Positions 35,849 through 45,643 of a DNA stretch of 64,000 nt are shown here, piece after piece. This stretch comes from Paracoccus aminovorans. Its GTDB lineage: Bacteria > Pseudomonadota > Alphaproteobacteria > Rhodobacterales > Rhodobacteraceae. Within the stretch, counting starts at the first letter, position 1; each line of letters starts with the position of its first letter. Location: assembly GCF_900005615.1 (NCBI RefSeq), contig NZ_LN832559.1, forward strand, positions 2,426,001 to 2,490,000. The letters run 5' to 3'. Made by a program: the position numbers and the translations under genes. Under the pieces are notes generated by a model. That model saw nothing but the letters and a program-made list of their open reading frames with translations. It was not told where the DNA came from and did not search any database.

Positions 35849-35966
35849 TGTTGAACGGCTTGCAATAAGGACCCCGCTTCTGGGGTGATCGGCGTCCAAA
35901 ATGGACCCCACCGACCGGGGGTTGGGTCCATTGTGCCTTCGATGATTATCGGAGGCCGAGCACGGG

Positions 35967-37466
35967 ATGCTGATCGTGGAGACAATCGCAAAAATCAGGC
36001 GGCTACATTTCACCGAGGGCAAGGGGATCAAGACGATCTGCCGTGACCTGAAGCTGTCGAAGAAGGTGGTGCGGAAGGTGATCCGCACCGGGATTACCGA
36101 GTTCACCTATACCCGGACGGTGCAGCCGCGCCCGAAGCTGGGTGCCTGGCTGGGGGAACTCAACCGGCTGCTGGAGGTCAACGCCGCGCGGTCCAGCCGG
36201 GAACGTCAGTCTCTGATACAGATCTACGAAGAACTGAGCGGTCTCGGTTATGAAGGTGGGTATGACGCGGTGCGCCGCTACGCCTCGAACTGGGCACGCA
36301 CTCAGAGTTCAGGCGCTTCTGCCGCCTTCGTGCCCCTGAGCTTTGCGCCCGGTGAAGCCTATCAGTTCGACTGGAGCCACGAGGTTGTGGTGATCGATGG
36401 GGCGACCACCACCATCAAAGTGGCCCATGTTCGCCTGTGCCACAGCCGGATGTTCTTTGTGCGGGCCTATCCGCGCGAGACGCAGGAGATGGTGTTCGAT
36501 GCCCACGACAGGGCTTTCGCCTTCTTCAAGGGCACCTGCACCCGCGGGATCTACGACAACATGAAGACGGCGGTGGAGACCATCTTCACCGGCAAGGAAC
36601 GCCTCTACAATCGTCGGTTCCTGCAGATGGCCAGCCATTATCTGGTCGAACCCGTTGCCTGCACCCCTGCTGCGGGTTGGGAGAAAGGCCAGGTGGAGAG
36701 CCAGGTCGGCACTGTCCGTCAGCGGTTTTTCGCGCCCCGCGTCAGGGTCAAGAGCTACGAGGAACTGAATGCCTGGCTGCTGGACAAGTGCATCGCCTCG
36801 GCCAGAACCAGCAAGCATCCGGAGCTGACGGACAAAACCGTCTGGCAGGTCTTCCAGGAAGAGCGCCCGCACCTTGTCCCCTATGCCGGGCGCTTCGACG
36901 GATTCCATTCACTGCCTGCGGCGGTGTCAAAGACCTGTCTCGTGCGCTTCGACAACAACAAATACTCCGTCGCGGCAACGGCTGTCGGGCGGCAGGTCGA
37001 GATCAGGGCCTATGCTGAGCGGATCGAGATCCGGCAGGAGGGCCGACTGGTCGGAGACCACCCGCGTCACTTCGGCCGGGACCGAACGGTTTACAATCCC
37101 TGGCATTATGTGCCTGTTCTGCTTCGCAAACCCGGGGCGCTGCGTAACGGCGCACCGTTCAAGGACTGGGTTCTTCCCGGAGCTCTTGAACAGATCCGCC
37201 GCAAGCTGCAGGGCTCCTCAGATGGCGACCGCCAGATGGTGAAGGTCCTCGGCGCTGTGCTGACGGAAGGGATGCCTGTGGTTCAAAAGGCATGTGCCGA
37301 AGCTCTCTCGCAAGGCGTCCATTCTGCCGATGTAATCCTCAATATTCTATCCCGCAGGCGAGATCCGGAACCACCACCGCTTCTGCTGACCTCTCCGGCC
37401 TTGCAGTTGACCCATGAGCCTGTGGCGGACTGCGCCCGTTATGATCTGCTGCGGAGGGCCTGCTGA
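35967..37466 (+). CDS. istA: IS21-family transposase IstA (copy B)
   Basis: 499 residues, the same protein as the one encoded at 386-1885, with D135, D197 and E244 in place. Both copies appear intact, so the element is probably recent and capable of movement. The near-complete identity also makes the two copies a substrate for homologous recombination that would remove the 35.6 kb between them. Confidence 0.95.
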   Translation: MLIVETIAKIRRLHFTEGKGIKTICRDLKLSKKVVRKVIRTGITEFTYTRTVQPRPKLGAWLGELNRLLEVNAARSSRERQSLIQIYEELSGLGYEGGYDAVRRYASNWARTQSSGASAAFVPLSFAPGEAYQFDWSHEVVVIDGATTTIKVAHVRLCHSRMFFVRAYPRETQEMVFDAHDRAFAFFKGTCTRGIYDNMKTAVETIFTGKERLYNRRFLQMASHYLVEPVACTPAAGWEKGQVESQVGTVRQRFFAPRVRVKSYEELNAWLLDKCIASARTSKHPELTDKTVWQVFQEERPHLVPYAGRFDGFHSLPAAVSKTCLVRFDNNKYSVAATAVGRQVEIRAYAERIEIRQEGRLVGDHPRHFGRDRTVYNPWHYVPVLLRKPGALRNGAPFKDWVLPGALEQIRRKLQGSSDGDRQMVKVLGAVLTEGMPVVQKACAEALSQGVHSADVILNILSRRRDPEPPPLLLTSPALQLTHEPVADCARYDLLRRAC

Positions 37467-38194
37467 TGGATCGTGCTGACATCATGGCTGCAATGGGCGA
37501 GTTGAAGCTCTACGGGATGCGCGCCGCTTATGACGAACTCATGGCGGTGGCTGTGCGCCGCCAGCACGAACCCCGCCAGATCGTTGGAGATCTTCTGGCC
37601 GCCGAGATCAACGAGAAGAAAGCGCGGTCGGTCAAATACCAGATCACCACCGCCAAGCTGCCCTATGCCCGGGAGATCGAGGAGTTCACCTTCGATGACA
37701 CCCCAATCAACGAGACCCTGGTGCGAGATCTGGCCAGCGGGGAGTTCCTCAGCCAACAGCGCAATGTCGTGCTGGTTGGCGGCACCGGGACCGGCAAGAC
37801 CCATATCTCTGTGGCCATAGCGCGCGCGGTCATCCGCAATGGTGCCCGGGGCAGGTTCTTCAATGTCGTCGATCTGGTGAACAGGCTGGAGGCCGAGGCC
37901 CGTGCCGGACGGGCAGGCCGGCTTGCAGAACATCTGATGCGGCTCGACTTCGTCATCCTCGATGAACTCGGATACCTGCCATTCGCGCAGTCCGGCGGCC
38001 AGCTGCTGTTCCATCTGATCAGCAAGCTCTATGAGCAGACTTCCGTCATCGTCACCACCAACCTCGCATTCGGGGAGTGGCCGACCGTCTTCGGAGACGC
38101 AAAGATGACCACCGCGCTGCTCGACCGGCTCACCCACCACTGCGACATCGTCGAGACCGGCAACGACAGCTGGCGCATCAAAACCCGAGCCTGA
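37466..38194 (+). CDS. istB: IS21-family helper ATPase IstB (copy B)
   Basis: 242 residues, the same protein as at 1885-2613, with Walker A 105-112 and Walker B near 160 intact. Start overlaps the istA stop (TGATG). The IS right end follows after about 130 bp. Confidence 0.95.
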   Translation: MDRADIMAAMGELKLYGMRAAYDELMAVAVRRQHEPRQIVGDLLAAEINEKKARSVKYQITTAKLPYAREIEEFTFDDTPINETLVRDLASGEFLSQQRNVVLVGGTGTGKTHISVAIARAVIRNGARGRFFNVVDLVNRLEAEARAGRAGRLAEHLMRLDFVILDELGYLPFAQSGGQLLFHLISKLYEQTSVIVTTNLAFGEWPTVFGDAKMTTALLDRLTHHCDIVETGNDSWRIKTRA

Positions 38195-38327
38195 ACACCC
38201 TCCAAAACGCAGGCCCGCGTCGGCTGCGCCAGCTGGAAAGCTACGCCGCCACGGGCCTGCTCACCCGCGCGCCAAAGGGGTCACTTTTGGACGCCGATCA
38301 GGGGGCCCGTTTGAATGCCGATTGACA

Positions 38328-40129
38328 GGCTGGAGCCGCGTCTCGGGACGTCGCATCTACGCATCCTCACCATCGTCGGCTTCCCGACGGCAACGACGCC
38401 AGGAATCCTCGACGAGCTGAACCGGCTCGCTTTCCCCTATCGCTGGTCGACGCGCGCGATCCTGCTCGACAAGACCGACGCCACCAAGCTGCTGACGAAA
38501 ATCCGCCGCCAATGGTTCGCCAAGCGCAAGTCGATCGGCGCCATCCTCAAGGAGGTGATGACCAACGAGGCCTCCGCCCTCGTTGACACCGACGCCGCCA
38601 ACAAGGCCGCCGACGCCGATCTCGCGCTTCAGGAACTCGGCGCCGACTTTGCCGGTCAGGCTTATGTGACGGCGACCATCACCGTTTGGGATGACGATCC
38701 GCGTATCGTCGACGAGAAGCTGCGCCTGGTCGAGAAGGTGGTTCAGGGTCGCGACTTCACCGCCATGGTCGAGACCATCAATGCGGTGGACGCCTGGCTC
38801 GGCTCACTACCCGGACATGTCTACGCCAATGTTCGGCAGCCGCCGATTTCCACACTTAATCTCGCCCACATGATCCCGCTTTCGGCGGTGTGGGCGGGGC
38901 CGGAACGGGACGAGCACTTCGGGTCGCCCCCCTTGCTGTTCGGCAAGACCGAGGGAAGCACCCCGTTCCGGTTTTCCCTTCATGTCGGCGATGTCGGTCA
39001 TACCCTCGTGGTAGGCCCGACCGGCGCGGGCAAATCCGTACTGCTCGCGCTCATGGCGCTCCAGTTCCGGCGCTACGAAAACTCCCAGGTATTTGCCTTC
39101 GACTTCGGCGGCTCCATCAGGGCCGCGGCGTTGGCGATGGGAGGCGACTGGCACGATCTCGGCGGCGATCTTACCGACGGCTCCGAGGTTTCTGTCTCGC
39201 TCCAACCGCTCGCTCGCATCCATGACGTGCCCGAGCGAGCCTGGGCTGCGGACTGGCTCATCGCCATCCTGATGCGCGAAGGCGTCCTGATCACACCGGA
39301 GGTAAAAGAGCATCTCTGGTCAGCTCTGACCTCGCTCGCCTCAGCGCCGATCGAGGAACGCACCATCACCGGCCTGTGCGTCCTCCTCCAGTCCAACGAC
39401 CTGAAACAGGCGCTGCGGTCCTACTGCGTCGGGGGTCCCTATGGGCGACTGCTCGATGCGGAAAAGGAGCATCTCGGCTCCGCCTCCGTGCAGGCGTTCG
39501 AGATCGAGGGTCTCGTTGGGACCGGCTCCGCACCGGCCGTTCTCGCCTATCTCTTCCATCGGATCGGTGATCGCCTCGACGGATCGCCCACGCTGCTCAT
39601 CATCGATGAAGGCTGGCTCGCGCTCGATGACGAAGGTTTTGCCGGCCAGCTCCGCGAATGGCTGAAGACGTTGAGAAAGAAAAACGCGTCGGTCATCTTC
39701 GCCACCCAGTCGCTCAGCGATATCGACGGCTCGGTCATAGCACCCGCCATCATCGAGAGCTGCCCGACGCGGCTGCTCCTGCCTAACGAACGCGCGATCG
39801 AGCCGCAGATCACGGCGATCTATCGCCGCTTCGGTTTGAACGATCGCCAGATCGAGATCCTCGCGCGGGCAACCCCGAAGCGCGACTATTATTGCCAGTC
39901 GCGCCGCGGAAACCGTCTCTTCGACCTGGGCTTGTCCGAAGTCGGCCTCGCCCTGACGGCCGCGTCCTCCAAAACCGATCAGGCCGCTATCGCCCGCATC
40001 TTCTCCGAACACGGCCCGGACGGCTTCCTCGCCGCCTGGCTGCGTCTGCGCGGCGTCGACTGGGCTGCGGACTTGATCCCCAACCTCGCCAATCTCGTTC
40101 CCCCAGCCCCCAAGGAGACTATGTCATGA
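38328..40129 (+). pseudogene. trbE: trbE, C-terminal three quarters (N-terminus lost at the IS21 junction)
   Basis: About 599 codons of the VirB4-type ATPase TrbE, whose usual length is ~815, so roughly 210 N-terminal residues are missing. The remaining frame holds Walker A GPTGAGKS, the F-D-F-G-G-S segment, Walker B LLIIDEGWLAL and the FATQSLSDIDGS motif. TrbE powers pilus assembly and substrate transfer in the mating-pair apparatus. A readthrough start inside the IS end (MPIDRLEPR) could make a shortened protein, but without the N-terminal domain it is unlikely to work. The stop overlaps the trbJ start (ATGA). Confidence 0.9.
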
Positions 40130-40905
40130 CTATCCATCGTTCCCGCTCGCGTATCCTGTTCATGGCCGCGACCATGCTGGCGACGCCGATCGCGCTGTCA
40201 CCCATGTTCACCACTCCAGCCTATGCGCAGTTCGGGTTCGGCCGCATCGTCTATGATCCGTCGAACTATGCGCAGAACGTGCTGACCGCTGCGCGCACAC
40301 TGGAGCAGATCAACAATCAGATCACCCAGCTACAGAATGAAGCGCAGATGCTTATCAACCAGGCCCGCAATCTCGCGAGCCTGCCGCATTCCTCGCTCCA
40401 GCAACTTCAGCAGGGCTTCCAGCGCACGCAGCAGCTTCTGCAACAAGCTCAGAACATCGCCTTCGACGTCCAGAAGATCGATCAGGCGTTTCAGCAGCAA
40501 TACGGCAACGTCTCGCTATCGACGACCGATCAACAACTCGTCGCCGACGCCCGCTCGCGCTGGCAGAATACCGTCGGCGGACTGCAGGACGCCATGCGCG
40601 TGCAGGCCGGCGTGGTCGGCAACATCGACACGAACCGCGCCGAAGTGTCGACGCTGGTCGGCCAAAGCCAGGGGGCGACAGGCGCGCTCCAGGCGACACA
40701 GGCCGGCAATCAGCTCCTTGCCCTTCAGTCGCAGCAGCTCTCCGACCTTGTCGCACTGCTCGCCGCCAATGGACGAGCCGGGGCGTTAACCGAAGCAGAA
40801 CGCGCGGCCGCGGCCGAACAGGGGCGCGAACAGCGCCGCCGCTTCCTGACGCCGGGTTCCGGCTATCAGCCGGGCAACGCGCAGATGTTCAACAACGGCA
40901 ACTGA
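40126..40905 (+). CDS. trbJ: Conjugal transfer protein TrbJ (VirB5-like)
   Basis: 259 residues. A Sec signal peptide covers 1-34 with likely cleavage after AYA, before QFGFGRIVYDPSNYAQNVLT, the conserved mature start of TrbJ. The rest is a Gln-rich coiled coil (TLEQINNQITQLQNEAQML), as expected for a periplasmic VirB5-like pilus tip or assembly factor. ATG overlaps the trbE stop. The gene is full length and intact. Confidence 0.92.
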   Translation: MTIHRSRSRILFMAATMLATPIALSPMFTTPAYAQFGFGRIVYDPSNYAQNVLTAARTLEQINNQITQLQNEAQMLINQARNLASLPHSSLQQLQQGFQRTQQLLQQAQNIAFDVQKIDQAFQQQYGNVSLSTTDQQLVADARSRWQNTVGGLQDAMRVQAGVVGNIDTNRAEVSTLVGQSQGATGALQATQAGNQLLALQSQQLSDLVALLAANGRAGALTEAERAAAAEQGREQRRRFLTPGSGYQPGNAQMFNNGN

Positions 40906-40915
40906 GGGCCAAACC

Positions 40916-41203
40916 ATGGACGGCAAGATGCTGGCCCGGCTGGGCGCTGTCGTTTTCGTCGCCGTGGCGATCACCGCGACGGCGATCGAGATGACCCGGA
41001 AAGACGAAGCTACCGCAGTGGAGCCCGTCCGCCTCAACGAGCCTTCGCGCGATCCGCTTCGCGAAGCTCAGCGCCGGTGCCAGCAGCTTGGTCAGGCTGC
41101 CGCCAACGATCCCGACTGCATGCGCGTCTGGGCCGAAACCCGCGACCGTTTCCTTGGCCGCACGCCGCAACCGGCCTCGCCCGCCAGCAACGGAGAGAGA
41201 TGA
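40916..41203 (+). CDS. TrbK-alt, putative entry-exclusion protein
   Basis: 95 residues: one N-terminal membrane segment (about 8-25), then an outside domain with RDPLREAQRRCQQLGQAAAN and C-M-R-V-W-A-E-T-R-D-R-F. The pair of cysteines and the C-x-x-L-G...D-P-x-C-x-x-x-W pattern is that of the TrbK-alt family at this place in trb operons. It is expected to block uptake of a second copy by interacting with the apparatus. Ten bases separate it from trbJ. Confidence 0.8.
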   Translation: MDGKMLARLGAVVFVAVAITATAIEMTRKDEATAVEPVRLNEPSRDPLREAQRRCQQLGQAAANDPDCMRVWAETRDRFLGRTPQPASPASNGER

Positions 41204-41206
41204 ATC

Positions 41207-42562
41207 ATGGGTGGTACCGGCGTCATCGATACCTTCCTCGGGACATTCACCCGCTACATCGATTCAGGTTTTGGCCTGCTCGGCGGTGAAGTCGCTTTCA
41301 TCGCCACGACGCTGATTGTCATCGACGTGACCCTCGCCGCACTTTTCTGGTCGTGGGGAGCCGATGACGACATCATCGCCCGCCTCGTGAAAAAGACACT
41401 GTTCGTCGGCGTGTTCGCCTACATCATCGGCAATTGGAATAGCCTTGCGAACATCGTCTTCGACAGTTTCGCCGGCCTTGGCCTCAAGGGCTCGGGCACC
41501 AGCTTCACGGTCCAGGACCTCCTGCGTCCCGGTAAGGTAGCGCAGACGGGACTCGACGCAGCGCGACCGCTGCTTGAGTCCATCTCCGACCTGATGGGCT
41601 GGATCGCCTTCTTCGAAAACTTCATCCAGATCGCCTGCCTACTGTTCGCATGGGCTCTGGTGCTCCTGGCGTTCTTCATCCTGGCCGTACAGCTCTTCGT
41701 CACGCTGATCGAGTTCAAGCTGACGACGCTGGCAGGCTTTGTCCTGATCCCGTTCGGGCTGTTCGGCAAGACTGCCTTTATGGCCGAGCGCGTCCTGGGC
41801 AACGTGGTGTCATCCGGCATCAAAGTCCTCGTGCTCGCCGTCATCATCGGCATCGGCTCAACCCTGTTCTCCCAGTTCACCGCAGGCTTCGGCGGACAAA
41901 CCCCCTCGATCGACGACGCCATGGCCGTTGTGCTGGCCGCACTCTCGTTGCTTGGCCTTGGTATCTTCGGTCCCGGCATCGCCAGCGGCCTCGTATCCGG
42001 TGGCCCGCAGCTCGGCGCCGGCGCTGCTGTCGGCACTGGCCTCGCGGTGGGCGGCGCAGCTCTTGCCGCAGGCGGTGCGGCGGGGCTTGCCATGAAGGGG
42101 GGTGCCGCCGCCGTATCGGGCGGTGCAGCCGCAGTGCGTGGTGGCGCGGCCGCAGCCGGTGCAGCTTCCTCTGCCTACAGCCTTGGTTCTCTCGGCCAGA
42201 CCGGCGCATCAGGCGTCGCATCCGGTCTCGGAGGCGTCGCACGCGCCGCCGGTTCCGCTGCCGCATCCCCGCTCAAACGGGCCGCTTCAAAAGCCAGCGA
42301 AAGCGTCAAATCCAGCTTCTCCGATGGCGCCAAGGCCGGTTTCGGCGCGACTGGCGGCTCCTCGACCATGGGAACCATCGGTGGTGGTGGCGATGCCACC
42401 GCCACCAGCACGCAGCGTGACGGCGCTCCCGACTGGGCGAAGCGCATGAAACGCGGCCAGGCGCTCAGCCATGGCGTCTCTGCCGCCGGCCATGCCGTGC
42501 GCTCCGGCGACAGCCACGGCGGCGGCTCTTCCGTCAACCTTTCTGAAAGTGATCGATCATGA
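41207..42562 (+). CDS. trbL: Conjugal transfer protein TrbL (VirB6-like)
   Basis: 451 residues. The N-terminus GVIDTFLGTFTRYIDSGFGL is the conserved TrbL start. Six or so membrane segments span about 25-270. The C-terminal 180 residues are low-complexity Gly/Ala/Ser, then a charged tail. TrbL is the inner-membrane channel part of the mating apparatus. It starts 3 bases after the TrbK-alt stop and its own stop overlaps trbF (ATGA). Intact. Confidence 0.93.
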   Translation: MGGTGVIDTFLGTFTRYIDSGFGLLGGEVAFIATTLIVIDVTLAALFWSWGADDDIIARLVKKTLFVGVFAYIIGNWNSLANIVFDSFAGLGLKGSGTSFTVQDLLRPGKVAQTGLDAARPLLESISDLMGWIAFFENFIQIACLLFAWALVLLAFFILAVQLFVTLIEFKLTTLAGFVLIPFGLFGKTAFMAERVLGNVVSSGIKVLVLAVIIGIGSTLFSQFTAGFGGQTPSIDDAMAVVLAALSLLGLGIFGPGIASGLVSGGPQLGAGAAVGTGLAVGGAALAAGGAAGLAMKGGAAAVSGGAAAVRGGAAAAGAASSAYSLGSLGQTGASGVASGLGGVARAAGSAAASPLKRAASKASESVKSSFSDGAKAGFGATGGSSTMGTIGGGGDATATSTQRDGAPDWAKRMKRGQALSHGVSAAGHAVRSGDSHGGGSSVNLSESDRS

Positions 42563-43248
42563 GCCTCTTCAAACGACCCGCAACCCACTACGGCAAGACG
42601 CCGGAACCCGAAACGCCCTATCAGAAGGCCGCACAGGTCTGGGACGAACGCATCGGCTCCGCCCGCGTTCAAGCAAAGAACTGGCGCTATATGGCGTTTG
42701 GCAGCCTGATGCTCACTGCGGGATTTGCTGCCGCGCTTGTCTGGCAATCGGCGCGTGGGACCGTCGTGCCCTGGGTGGTTCAGGTCGACAATCTCGGTCA
42801 GGCGCAAACAGTCGCACCGGCCTCTGCGGACTATCGTCCCAACGATCCGCAGATCGCTTTCCATCTGGCCCGCTTCATCGAGCAGACACGCGCCATCCCG
42901 GCCGATCCAATCATCGTGCGCCAGAACTGGCTGCGCGCCTATGAATGGACCACGGATCGCGGCGCTGCGGCGCTAAACGATTATGCCCGCGCCAACGATC
43001 CTTTCACCCGCGTTGGCCGCCAGCAGATCGCCGTCGAGGTATCGAGCGTCATTCGCGCGTCGCCGGACAGTTTCCGCGTCGCCTGGACCGAGCGTCACTA
43101 TGAAAATGGCCAACTCTCCAGAACCGAGCGATGGACTGCCATCCTGACCATCGTGATCCAAACGCCGCGCGACGCCGAGCGCTTGCGCGCCAATCCGCTG
43201 GGGATCTACGTCAACGCCATCAATTGGTCGCGGGAGATGAGCCAATGA
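42559..43248 (+). CDS. trbF: Conjugal transfer protein TrbF (VirB8-like)
   Basis: 229 residues. The cytoplasmic start FKRPATHYGKTPEPETPYQK with AAQVWDERIGSARVQAKNWR is typical. A single membrane segment lies at about 45-65, then the periplasmic VirB8 domain with W-V-V-Q-V-D-N-L-G and RQQIAVEVSSVIRASPDSFR. TrbF links inner-membrane components in the mating complex. Overlaps trbL and trbG starts by four bases each, so the operon is translationally coupled. Confidence 0.93.
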   Translation: MSLFKRPATHYGKTPEPETPYQKAAQVWDERIGSARVQAKNWRYMAFGSLMLTAGFAAALVWQSARGTVVPWVVQVDNLGQAQTVAPASADYRPNDPQIAFHLARFIEQTRAIPADPIIVRQNWLRAYEWTTDRGAAALNDYARANDPFTRVGRQQIAVEVSSVIRASPDSFRVAWTERHYENGQLSRTERWTAILTIVIQTPRDAERLRANPLGIYVNAINWSREMSQ

Positions 43249-44201
43249 CCCCGGCTTTCCGTAAATCCGTTTTGGCGCTTGTCCTGCTTTCCGCAACCAT
43301 GCTGGCAGGCTGCGCGACCAATCGGCCACCCCAGATCAGCTACGACTCAGATGTGCCGCCGTTGCCGGCAGTGCCCGCCGCGGTTACCGATCAGCGACCT
43401 CGGCCGTTGCATGTGCCGCCGGCCTGGACACCGGCACGAGGTGGAGCCGCCGCCAGCACTGCCGAAGGACGTGTCCAGAACGCCAATGCCGCCGCCCGCG
43501 TAGAACCGCGACGAGAGGGCTATTACAATTCGATCCAGATCTATCCCTGGAGCGAAGGCGCCCTCTATCAGGTCTATGCGGCTCCCGGCCAGATCACCAA
43601 CATCGCACTCGAGCCAGGTGAGAGCCTGACCGGCGCTGGCCCAATCGCTGCCGGCGACACGGCACGCTGGATCATTGGAGATACGGAAAGCGGCAACGGT
43701 GTGACCCGCCGCGTCCATATCCTCGTCAAACCGTCACGCGCCGACATCACAACCAACCTCGTCGTGACGACCGACCGCCGCGTCTACATGATCGAGCTGC
43801 GTTCAGGCGAGACCCCCTATATGCCCGCCGTGGCCTGGGCCTATCCGCAACCGCCAGCCGGTCAACGTCAGGCCGGTCCGGCCACGCCGGCGATACCGAC
43901 AGGGACAGAGCGCAACTATCGCTACTCGCTGACTGGCGATGCACCGCCCTGGCGACCTGTCTCTGTCTATGACGACGGCAGGCGCGTCTATATCGAGTTC
44001 CCGCGTGGGATCGTGCAGGGCGAGATGCCGCCGCTATTCGTTATCGGCTCGGACGGCGAATCCCAGATCGTCAATAGCCGCATCCACCAACACATTCTGA
44101 TCGTCGATCGCCTGTTCGGCGCGGCCGAGTTGCGCCTCGGCGGCAGCGACCGCCAGCAGACTGTACGGATCGTCCGCACCGATGGAAGGCCCGCTTCATG
44201 A
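43245..44201 (+). CDS. trbG: Conjugal transfer protein TrbG (VirB9-like)
   Basis: 318 residues starting MTPAFRKSVLALVLLSATML. A lipobox LAGC follows at about 20-23, so it should be an outer-membrane-directed lipoprotein. The mature part has the VirB9-like segments EGALYQVYAAPGQITNIALE, PGESLTGAGPIAAGDTARW and PRGIVQGEMPPLFVI. It forms the outer-membrane collar with TrbI. The ATG is chosen at 43245 because it overlaps the trbF stop and begins the signal peptide. Confidence 0.92.
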   Translation: MTPAFRKSVLALVLLSATMLAGCATNRPPQISYDSDVPPLPAVPAAVTDQRPRPLHVPPAWTPARGGAAASTAEGRVQNANAAARVEPRREGYYNSIQIYPWSEGALYQVYAAPGQITNIALEPGESLTGAGPIAAGDTARWIIGDTESGNGVTRRVHILVKPSRADITTNLVVTTDRRVYMIELRSGETPYMPAVAWAYPQPPAGQRQAGPATPAIPTGTERNYRYSLTGDAPPWRPVSVYDDGRRVYIEFPRGIVQGEMPPLFVIGSDGESQIVNSRIHQHILIVDRLFGAAELRLGGSDRQQTVRIVRTDGRPAS

Positions 44202-45397
44202 GCAATCAAGAAACCAACCGCGAGGATGACGCGCCCCTCACCGGTGCCCCGGTCGATTCCGCAACCACGATGCGGCTGCGCGCCGAACCGCCGCGCGTAA
44301 CCCGCCTTTCGCGCAAGGTTCTCGCCAGCGTCGGCCTCGTAGCCAGCATCGGCATAGGCGGCGCGCTGCTCTATGCGCTCCAGACCCGCGATGGCGGCAC
44401 AGGAAACGAGGAACTCTATTCGACTGACAATCGGGCAACCGCTGACGGTCTTGCCGGTCTGCCACGCGATTACACCGGCCCGGTTCTCGGTCCGCCGCTG
44501 CCCGGAGACCTCGGTGGTCCGATTCTGGACGCCCAGAACCGGGGCCAACCCGTCGTTCCACCAACGATGGCGACGCCCCAGGTCGATCCTGAAGAACAAC
44601 GCAGGCTCGCCGAAGAGGAAGCTGCCCGCACGAGCCGCGTCTTCTTCCAGACCGCGCCCGGCTCAGGGGCCGGGACGGGAACGACTGGCGGCATGGCCAA
44701 TCCGAATCTCGCGGGTCTGGGGCTGGCCGGACTGCAAGGTGCCCCGACGGCCCAGGACCGGCAGAATGCCTTCCTCACTGCTCCGGTCGATCGGCGCACA
44801 GTTGCCACCGATCGCATCATGGCCCCAGCATCGCCCTATGTCCTCCAAGCCGGCGCCGTCATATCGGCGGCTCTCATCACTGGCATCCGCTCGGATCTTC
44901 CAGGGCAGATCACCGCGCAAGTCACCGAGAATATCTACGACAGCCCCACGGGCCGCTTTCTTCTGGTGCCCCAGGGAACGCGGATTATTGGCGAATACAG
45001 CAACGATGTCGGCTTCGGTCAACGCCGGGTGTTGCTCGTCTGGAACCGCCTGATCCTCCCCAATGGCCGCTCGATCATTCTGGAACGCCAGCCTGGCGCC
45101 GACACGCAGGGCTATGCCGGTCTGGAAGACGGTGTCGACTATCACTGGTGGGACCTCGCCAAAGCGGCTGGCCTCTCGACCCTTCTCGCCATCGGTACGG
45201 AGCTCGCTGTCGATGATGATGACCAGCTGATACGCGCCATTCGTGACGGCGCGCAGGACACCATCAATGACGCCGGCCAGCAGATCATCCGCCGCCAGTT
45301 GCAGGTCGCGCCCACGCTGACAATCCGGCCGGGCTTCCCCGTCCGCGTGATCGTCACCCGGGATCTCTTGCTCGAACCATATGGAGTTGCACAATGA
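44198..45397 (+). CDS. trbI: Conjugal transfer protein TrbI (VirB10-like)
   Basis: 399 residues. Cytoplasmic N-terminus, membrane segment about 47-65, a proline- and glycine-rich spacer, and a C-terminal VirB10 domain with Y-V-L-Q-A-G-A-V-I-S-A-A-L-I-T-G, L-V-P-Q-G-T-R-I-I-G-E-Y and R-L-I-L-P-N-G-R-S-I. TrbI spans both membranes and is the energy-sensing scaffold. Coupled by four-base overlaps to trbG and to the DUF2274 gene. Intact. Confidence 0.93.
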   Translation: MSNQETNREDDAPLTGAPVDSATTMRLRAEPPRVTRLSRKVLASVGLVASIGIGGALLYALQTRDGGTGNEELYSTDNRATADGLAGLPRDYTGPVLGPPLPGDLGGPILDAQNRGQPVVPPTMATPQVDPEEQRRLAEEEAARTSRVFFQTAPGSGAGTGTTGGMANPNLAGLGLAGLQGAPTAQDRQNAFLTAPVDRRTVATDRIMAPASPYVLQAGAVISAALITGIRSDLPGQITAQVTENIYDSPTGRFLLVPQGTRIIGEYSNDVGFGQRRVLLVWNRLILPNGRSIILERQPGADTQGYAGLEDGVDYHWWDLAKAAGLSTLLAIGTELAVDDDDQLIRAIRDGAQDTINDAGQQIIRRQLQVAPTLTIRPGFPVRVIVTRDLLLEPYGVAQ

Positions 45398-45615
45398 CGA
45401 AACTGAAACTCGGCCCGATCGCGGAGGATAAGCCGGTTAAGATAAGCTTGGACCTGCCCGGCGCCCTGCACCGTGAGCTCAGTGCCTATGCGGAGGCGCT
45501 TGGCCGTGAAACCGGCCAGCCCGTCATAGACCCCAAAAAGCTCATTGTTCCGATGCTTGAGCGATTTATGGCAACTGACCGAGGATTCGCCAAAGCGCGC
45601 CGAAATCGGGGCTGA
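45394..45615 (+). CDS. DUF2274 protein
   Basis: 73 residues: KLKLGPIAEDKPVKISLDLP, then GALHRELSAYAEALGRETGQ and I-V-P-M-L-E-R-F-M-A-T-D-R. DUF2274 is the usual last gene of alphaproteobacterial trb operons. Its fold resembles a ribbon-helix-helix dimer, so a DNA-binding or regulatory part is possible. Start overlaps the trbI stop. No terminator with a T-run is obvious before the convergent LysR gene. Confidence 0.85.
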   Translation: MTKLKLGPIAEDKPVKISLDLPGALHRELSAYAEALGRETGQPVIDPKKLIVPMLERFMATDRGFAKARRNRG

Positions 45616-45643
45616 CAGCGATCACAGTGTCCGTACAGTAGGC

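Larger units (their letters stand above)
35849..38327 (+). mobile_element. IS21-family insertion sequence, copy B (complete)
   Basis: 2479 bp, the same element as copy A (offset 35581), in the same orientation. Common sequence begins exactly at TGT (268/35849) and ends at ACA, plus one chance shared G. The flanks are GCGAGGG on the left (parA) and GGCTGG on the right (trbE), with no target duplication. In related elements parA is followed by traF/traG-type genes and trbBCD before trbE, so the IS sits on a deletion junction. Confidence 0.93.

Noticed and set aside
35849..38327. IS21 copies as two simple insertions
   Set aside because: Neither has a target duplication, and each separates two unrelated broken genes, so simple insertion does not explain the flanks.
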